Below are positions 57,986-64,000 of a DNA stretch of 64,000 nt, one piece after another. The notes under the pieces were generated by a model. The model worked only from the letters and a program-made list of their open reading frames with translations, ran no database searches and was not told the DNA's origin. The stretch covers positions 6,647,001 to 6,711,000 of the forward strand of contig JBBDHG010000116.1 in NCBI GenBank assembly GCA_037951165.1, written 5' to 3'. The DNA is from Lophius americanus (taxonomy: Eukaryota; Chordata; Actinopteri; Lophiiformes; Lophiidae). A program made the translations under genes and the position numbers. Position 1 is the first letter of the stretch, and every line of letters starts with the position of its first letter.

Positions 57986-58741
57986 GTTTATGTAGTTGAT
58001 ATATTGAAAGTCCTATGAATAATAAATCCAGATATACAGTAGACAGCAACTTTGCTACCCCCAACTGCACCTGTGCAGTTACTCAACTCCAGAAATGTTA
58101 TGTTTCAACTTGCCAGTAAATGTTTTGATATTGGAAATCCTTGCAGTTTGTTTGTTATCTACAAATTGTCAGGAATTAACGAAATGATGAAATAACATAA
58201 GAAAATGTGTTTAAAATACTTCAGAGTGGAGTGGACGAATTGTGAGTTTTGTGTTTCCTTCAGTCAGGGTGAAATATTTTTAAGCTGGTGAGATGTTTGT
58301 AGCCATGGTAGCGAACGCATGCGTGTAACCGGTATGAAATCAGGTTCAGCTCGACCAATTACCCATTCCATCACACCAGTCCTCCCAGTGCCGATCGATC
58401 GGCCAACCGATCTGTGCGACTGTAGTTATAACAGCATCAGTATTTACTATCTTGTTTGCAGCTGTGTGACACACCTTTACAATCATCAACCACTGATCAT
58501 AAACAACAGAGGTTTTTCTGAGCCATCGACAAAGAATCTTTAAAAGCACAAACACCTTTATGAAAGCAGATCTAGAACGGTTGGATCATAATAAAATCCT
58601 TCTTCTCAACACCTGATTGGTTCATTAACGTTAGCCAAAACCCATAAAATATATGCAACACACTCAAAGTCCTCAGAATCCGGTTATACTGACAGTTTTC
58701 ATGTCATGACGTGAGAGTGAAAGGTTCGATTCTCTACAGCA

Positions 58742-58742
<1 letters not shown>
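57983..58742. other. No gene recognised
   Basis: A+T-rich. Nothing recognisable besides the short word TTAACGTTAGCC at 58625. Confidence 0.5.

Positions 58743-58800
<58 letters not shown>
58743..58800. repeat. (TA)n microsatellite
   Basis: Uninterrupted TA dinucleotides of about 29 units. Confidence 0.97.
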
Positions 58801-58803
<3 letters not shown>

Positions 58804-58846
58804 AAGGCCATGAACCTATATCGATGCAAAGGCCATGAACCTGATG
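58801..58846. repeat. 24-bp tandem duplication
   Basis: GCAAAGGCCATGAACCT occurs at 58801 and 58825, directly after the (TA)n array. Confidence 0.9.
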
Positions 58847-59284
58847 CATTGGATCATCTTGTATTACAAGTCTGAATTTGAATTTGTAGGTACATTTAAT
58901 TACATGCTTTTTCCATGTTCCTCTCTTCTTCACTATAGGCCTGCAGGAATAGGAGAGTGGAAGGGATGGATGGCTGCACATGTTAAAAGGCATTAATACA
59001 AATATCTGCCATGCATCAACGAGACGAAGAGCCAGTGGATCATTTTTCTGCTGTTATTCTTAAGGGAGCAGATGAAATGGTTTCCACAGAGCCAACAAAC
59101 CCGTTGCATCCTGTCATCACTGAAGAGAACATTTTTAATCACATTACATAATACCGATGGATATTAACGTCACAATAGACACAGAGGGCCTCAACAAGGC
59201 ACGAGCTCCGTAGGATGTGACGGATCGGAGACAACCTCAATGACAGTCCGTTATTTAACCGGCCGGCGGATCTGGGGGTCTTAC

Positions 59285-59440
59285 CGGATGATGGCTGGTC
59301 CTGGGTGTCTCTGGTCGGAGGAGACGGGATTGGGAGACGATCTTAGTCCTGATGGTGATGAATGATGTACCGGCTCCGTGAATTCACTTGAGATCCGACG
59401 CGAACCACAAGCCCCGCCCCTGCCAGCTCTCTACGTCACT
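59285..59440 (-). promoter_or_regulatory. Candidate CpG-rich promoter and first exon, minus strand
   Basis: The patch 59180-59480 is GC- and CpG-rich. On the minus strand it shows a GC box GGGGCGGGGC at about 59411-59420, a CRE-like GTGACGTA at 59432-59439, and, downstream, a donor CCG|GTAAGA with its GT at 59284-59283. No ATG lies between about 59400 and the donor, so the exon would be untranslated. A possible acceptor to its left (GTTCTCTTCAG at about 59120) gives no recognisable protein. Speculative. Confidence 0.25.
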
Positions 59441-59911
59441 GCTCCGTGCTTGACACACTCGAGGTCCAGCATCACTGCAGCCCTCCCCCCTGCTAGATGT
59501 GTGTCACTACCGGAGGCACGTGCGTGGACTCCAGAGTGGCCTGCTGGTTAGCGCACCTCTTCATGTTCCACCCCTCACTTATTTTACATCATTTTTTTCA
59601 TCAGAATGAAGAAGACAATCAAATAAAAGTAGACACTCTAGAGAAGCTCACCCAAAGCAGCTCACTCCACCCTGTGAGTCTCCGCAGCCGAAACACTCCC
59701 ATCATAGTTTTAGCCTCAAAGGTTTTATTTGTTTAATGATCTGCAAATCCTCCTGGAGAACACACGCAGCAAAAACCGTGAACAAATAAAGAGCATATAA
59801 CACACACGGTTAAACCAATCTTCATTACAAAAAAACAAAAAAGAACGTAACAGTGTTGTAATAAATTTAAATATAATATGATGATAATTCATCCCGTCAT
59901 GTTTTCTGGAG

Positions 59912-60622
59912 TTATTGATGATGTGTTTTTTTAAGTACCCTCTCGAACCGGACCACTGGTTCTTCCATGATGATGCTCGGTGACCCGGGTTGGTTGTCTC
60001 TCAGGTTGATTGTCCCGCTGCCTATCTTATCTTGTAGCCAAACTAGAGGGAGCTGTTTCATCATGTTATCAATAATCACACATTTGCCGTCATGCACATT
60101 TTTATCTGACCATTTTGTGAAATATATTCAAAACATTGATTTGGACATGGATTCTTTATTTATTTATTTTTAATGGGTCAAAGTTATTATTCATGTTGCT
60201 GTTGTTTTTGTCAAACGTCTAGGTAAGGCATTTATCAAAAAGAGCAAGGTCATAGATTTAGTTTTCAGTTGCTAGATAAAGACATGTGTTAGAGCTAAAA
60301 AAAAATCTAAAAAAAGATACAAAAATCTTTGTCAGGCGTTCAGGTTGAGGCGGTTGTCTCACTGCTCTGGGGGGTTGATGTAACAGTTATGGCCACCCTC
60401 CCCAGAGTATGAGAAACGTCTGGGTTTTTCTACTTTGTCGGCAGAATGGTCTGTAACCTCGAAAGAAAAATAGTCTCCAGGCATTATGTCATGGCTGTGA
60501 GGTCCAAATAAGCGGTAGAAGCGTACGAAGCAGAGGTAAAGACTTACTACAGAGCATTTAGTGTCACAAAAATGACATCTGAAGACAGAGGACAGGGTTA
60601 ACACACCATCAGTACCGGCCAA
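59912..60622 (-). other. Unrecognised minus-strand open frames, candidate exons
   Basis: Frame 60622-60359 has a protein-like second half (DIMPGDYFSFEVTDHSADKV, EKPRRFSYSGEGGHN), with TTTGGACCTCACAG as a possible acceptor at its start (about 60507) and CA|GTGAGA as a possible donor at 60354. Frame 60097-59912 (KQLPLVWLQDKIGSGTINL, EEPVVRFERVLKK) could be a following exon, but the phases of the obvious sites do not join in frame. No family recognised; may be a decayed gene or chance. Confidence 0.2.
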
Positions 60623-61210
60623 ACAGAATTTGCAGCTTTTCAGTCCCTATTTGGTGTCTTTTGATTAAAAAACTAAAAGTTGTGATGACCAGCCCTGTCT
60701 GCCTTATGTCACATTGTGTTGAATCTTAACGTCTCACACCCACAGCTTGCATTTCATCCCTGTTTTTGTGTCCCCTACTGCAAAGCTACAATGCTACAAT
60801 GCTACAATGAAGATTTGTATCCCTTGCAATGTACTTGTGAATAAAGACAATTTGTTTTTTTATTCCTGAAGCAAACTCAGGTGATATGACGTCTTGATCA
60901 GGAAACATGTCATAGAATCTGGAGTCACGTCCGTGAATCTAGTTTGGTAGTTATTCAAGAAAAAACAGAATACCACTATTGGAGGATTTCTTCAGGATGT
61001 AGTGTTTGAAAACATTTGAAAAAATTCTGTAACTTATAAGTGAATACTTTTTAAGCGAAGCTGTAACTAAAGCTGGACTTTCCTTTTAATTTTAACTCAC
61101 ACCGCACAAATTAAACGTTTGCGGAAGCTCAAGATTGGTGTGTTCCCTCTGTACGCTCAGAATCTTCCCGCACACAACGAGTGCAAACACTGTACACTGC
61201 AGAAGCTCGT
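60623..61210. other. No gene recognised; small tandem repeat
   Basis: GCTACAATG-type nonamer repeated three times at about 60785-60810; otherwise nothing recognisable. Confidence 0.5.
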
Positions 61211-61214
61211 CCAG

Positions 61215-61612
61215 CTTCTGCAGCCTGTTGTCTATAATTGTCGATAAAGATTCATTTTTGCCATCCTGTGTACCGAAACTTCTTTTTGTTTTTAAAGTTG
61301 CCAGAGTATCTGGACTCGTAGTCATCAAGAACGCCGTGGACAGAGGACTTGGAGGAAAGCAACCTACGTTTGTCTCTAAAGAGTGTCAACTTTATAGTTA
61401 GTACCGCTCTGACAGCTTTGAACCTCTCCTATTAGCCACAAACTGCACTTTCTACTTATGACACTTGTTATTTTTTTTATTTTTAATTTATTTAAACGCA
61501 TTGTGTCGCCATGCCAACTCAGACACTCTGCTACTTCGAACATGCGCGGTGAGAAAAGAAGGCGCTGGTGTCAGCCGATCCAGTCGAAACCTTGCCAAAA
61601 TTTCCGACATGC
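61215..61612 (+). repeat. Unclassified dispersed repeat, copy B
   Basis: Second copy of the repeat at 33385-33850, in the same orientation; shared words are listed there. Copy B lacks part of the stretch around 33560-33600 and has a different insert at 61300-61370. A minus-strand frame at 61328-61092 overlaps its left end but is not matched in copy A. Confidence 0.8.
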
Positions 61613-61884
61613 TAGAAAACCTTCCTATCATCCGATCCCTGTCCAGGATCTGCTTGTCGTCACTCATGACCCCTCTTACACTGTGGGACAAACGAAAAAG
61701 TACAGAGGCTCATTTGAAAATGTGAAACGGGCTCAAATCGTACAGTTTACGCCCAACTTAACAGTTTCTGTACTATAGGCTAACTACAAGAGGACTCTTA
61801 ATGCTTGCTGTGAATCTGGAGCCACTAGGACATTTTATAGTGAAGTTGTGAAGTTCTCTTTCAAATAACATCCCCCATAATTAT

Positions 61885-62075
61885 ACAAAGTTTTTGGAAA
61901 TATGTGAACTGGTGACTCTAAATTGCCCCTAAATGTGAACGTCTGTCTCTAAGTGTTGACCATATGACAAACTAGCAGCTCGTCCAGGGTGTACCACACC
62001 TCTCAGCCATGACAACCCGCATAGACATCCCGGACAGCACCACTAGTTGGACAATCACTACCAACTATAATGAAT
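61885..62075 (+). mobile_element. AATGA-tailed teleost retroposon family, 3'-truncated fragment
   Basis: GGTGACTCTAAATTGCCCCT, GAACGTCTGTCTCTAAGTGT, GCTCGTCCAGGGTGTACCAC and ACCTCTCAGCCATGACA follow the family's order in plus orientation. Confidence 0.65.
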
Positions 62076-62110
62076 GAAAGGTGAGTATTCATCATTGACT
62101 GTGATGGCAA

Positions 62111-62175
62111 TTGCAGGCGTGATTATTAAATGTTATAAAGACAAGTATGATCTCTATAACATTTAATAATCCCTT
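62111..62175. repeat. Inverted repeat, MITE-like hairpin
   Basis: GATTATTAAATGTTATA at 62121-62137 is perfectly complementary to 62155-62171; pairing extends outward with mismatches (TGCAGGCGT / CCTTCTGCA). Confidence 0.9.
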
Positions 62176-62230
62176 CTGCAGACGGGCATTTGAACGTACG
62201 CCTCACCTGAGTGTGTGTGATGGCAGAGGC

Positions 62231-62398
62231 CGTGTGTGTGTGTGTGTGTGTGTCTGTGGGTGCTCTATAGTCCTGTGGACCAAAAACATTTGCATTCAGG
62301 CCCGATGTGTCATTGTCTTTGTCGTTTGGTCAGGGTGGAGGAGTTGAGTTACTGTAATGTAAATGTGATGGAGTTGTGTGGTGTGTGTGTGTGTGTAG
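62231..62398. repeat. Two (GT)n microsatellites
   Basis: GT runs at 62231-62254 and 62374-62398, separated by 120 nt of ordinary sequence. Confidence 0.9.
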
Positions 62399-62639
62399 AG
62401 GTGTGATCAGCTCAGGAGGAGGAAAATGTTAATTTCACTTCACAAATGAACACAAAGGATCAAACTTACAGTAAACAGAAGAAAGGCCTGTCATTATAGA
62501 AGTCATACAAAAAAACCAAAATTTAAATTTCCATTACAAATACGTAGTTTGTCTGCGATGTACCAGTGAACTGTTTAGGATGTCCATGTTGATTTTTGCC
62601 CCTGCTACTCGTAACATCCAGGGCGGTCAGCGATCCATC

Positions 62640-62965
62640 CATCCATTTTTTTCCACTTATCCGTGGTCACGGTGTCAGCAGGCTAAGAAGTTCATTCCAA
62701 GCATCATTCTCCTCAGCAGCGGCGCTCTCTAGCACATCTTCGTGGGTCCCAAGGCGTTCCCAGGCCAGATGAGTGCTATATAAAGTCCACCCCAGGGGTC
62801 TCCTCCCGGTAGGACGTGACTGAAACACCTGCAATGGTAGGCGTCCTGAGGGCATCCTAATCAGATACCAAAGCCCCCCCAACTGGCTGCTTTCGACGTG
62901 AAGGAGCAGCGGCTCTACTCCAAGCCCGTTCTGGATGTCAGAGCTCGATACGAGGAACAAAACTT
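62640..62965 (-). mobile_element. Rex3 LINE 3' end with (GATG)n tail
   Basis: The minus strand at 62960-62667 reads QNGLGVEPLLLHVESSQLGG, LIRMPSGRLPLQVFQSRPTG and LAWERLGTHEDVLESAAAEE, the Rex3 C-terminal pattern (LGVEPLLLHIERSQLRWLGH, RMPPGRLP, FRACPTGRRP, LAWERLGIPPEEL). The tail is GGATAAGTGGAAAAAAATGG then ATGGATGG. A 5'-truncated copy with a near-intact end frame. Confidence 0.85.
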
Positions 62966-63074
62966 GAAGTGGTTCATGACCTTCAATGTTTAGGTTATTG
63001 ATTCAAAACTTTGATTTAAGCAACAAGTCAAGAAAACTGTGAACAGAATGAAATTGAATTTTTCCAATTTCAGA

Positions 63075-63645
63075 TACATTAGAGATAATTGATCAGCTAA
63101 GCTGTATTTCAACTCGATAGTTGTATCACATATGACTTACTGTATTACAAGCTGGGCACTGGCATCCAGGACCACTATAAAACCTTTTGAAACAGCATAC
63201 AAACAAGCTCCAACGATTTTAGATTAAAAAAAATTAAAAAAAATCTATCATCACCGCAGGATATTGAAAATACGTGATTTATTAAGCTGGGAAAATAAGA
63301 TTATGTATGAAGACTCTATCCTGCTGTTTAAAATCCTCCCTGGACTAGCTCCTGCTCCACTACAGGACTTTATATAGAAAAAACAAAAATCAAAACAGGT
63401 AAACCAGGGCAAGGTCCAGAGGTGACTGTCTAGTTCCATTTAGAAGAAACATCTTTGGACAGGCAGCGTTTTCATGCGGTGCCCCACAAACTTGGAGTAC
63501 AATACCAACTGTTATACGTGATCTTCCCCAGCCTCAGCTCATTTGCTTAACATCTCAAATCATTGTTGCTGGTCAGTCAAAACTGATCACACACCTGGTT
63601 TTCTTCGGCATTCCCCCTTGTTTGTGTTTTTATCAATGTGTTGAA
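63075..63645 (+). mobile_element. Non-LTR retrotransposon, reverse transcriptase C-terminal fragment
   Basis: Decayed words in order: VVSHMTYCITSWALASRTTI, KPFETAYKQAPTILD, HHRRILKIRDLLSWENKIMY, LLFKILPGLAPAPLQDFI, then TGSVFMRCPTNL. This follows the pattern of a fish LINE (SHLxYCxTxW, KPIExLYKQAxKILDKKP, LLYKILHGLAPPPL). The clade is not certain. It runs up to the (TATG)n array at 63670. Confidence 0.65.
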
Positions 63646-63669
63646 AACAGACCAGATTCTTGACCTGTG

Positions 63670-63778
63670 CGCGTACATGTGTGTGTATGTATGTTCATGT
63701 ATAGGTAAAAATATATTTATGTGTATGTATATGTATGATGTGTATGTGTATGTATGTATGTATATGCATATGTATGCT
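63670..63778. repeat. (TATG)n-type microsatellite
   Basis: TGTATGTATG and TATATGTATG units, degenerate. Confidence 0.9.
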
Positions 63779-64000
63779 AAGTGGCATTTCTACATGGGTT
63801 TAACCTTGTATGCAAACCTGATGCGATATTATTGGCACTCACACACGTCTGTGTGTGCTTAACAAATGCAATAGAGCATCATGCAATTCACTAAGCCCTT
63901 TAAAATTCTGTGGCGCCGGACGACAAGCAATGGTACCGGCGTGTGGGAATCGTGTAAATCATTGGTGCACTTTGTTAAATTGTGTGATGCAGTTTCACAT

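Overview
This is a piece of a teleost fish genome: one intact, widely spaced, intron-containing protein gene in about 64 kb of transposable-element debris, microsatellites and A+T-rich sequence. The evidence for a fish is the fish-specific repeat content (Rex1, Rex3, L2-type and RTE-type LINEs, tRNA-derived SINEs, Tc1-like elements, (CA)n, (TC)n, (TA)n and (GAAA)n arrays) and the one real gene, whose product matches the fish histidine N-acetyltransferase / NAT16 family. There is no prokaryotic architecture, no CRISPR array and no recognisable tRNA or rRNA gene. All family assignments are from recall of family motifs, since nothing could be searched.

The gene (hisat/nat16) is on the minus strand at 9878-19214. 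Four coding exons join in frame with consensus GT/AG sites into a 331-residue GNAT acetyltransferase. A splice acceptor just 5' of the start codon implies an untranslated exon further right that I could not place. Intron 3 holds a decayed Rex3 LINE; intron 1 holds LINE pieces and a Myb/SANT-like remnant of transposon type. The acceptor of the last exon uses a (TTTC)n microsatellite as its polypyrimidine tract.

Left to right: 0.1-1 kb, a probable DNA-transposon remnant; 3-4.3 kb, Rex3; 6.2 kb, an interstitial telomere-like array; 7.3-7.8 kb, a dispersed repeat; 9.9-19.2 kb, the gene; 20.15-20.80 kb, a solo LTR with a 5-bp target duplication, itself hit by a small retroposon with an 8-bp duplication; 24.87-25.24 kb, an internally deleted Tc1-like element with TA duplication; 26.3 kb, a 34-base C run; 29.8-32.3 kb, an L2 LINE with an open reverse transcriptase, joined head-on to an oppositely oriented L2 tail; 35.2-36.8 kb, a Rex1 interrupted by a deleted L2; 40.6-43.1 kb, Rex1, SINE tail, Rex1; 44.9-47.6 kb, two near-identical L2-type tails, one in a (TA)-rich array; 47.8-48.6 kb, a Tc1/mariner-like remnant; 48.8-50.1 kb, Rex1; 51.3-52.2 kb, RTE and Rex1 ends; 53.5 kb, SINE; 57.4-57.9 kb, RTE; 61.2-61.6 kb, second copy of an unclassified repeat also seen at 33.4-33.9 kb; 62.6-63.8 kb, Rex3 and another LINE end.

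I found no novel multi-gene system. The points most worth checking are the chimeric 725-codon frame at 30-32 kb, the microsatellite splice site in hisat, the nested insertions with visible target duplications, the unclassified repeat pair, and three weak minus-strand exon candidates near 54.5, 59.3 and 60.5 kb.
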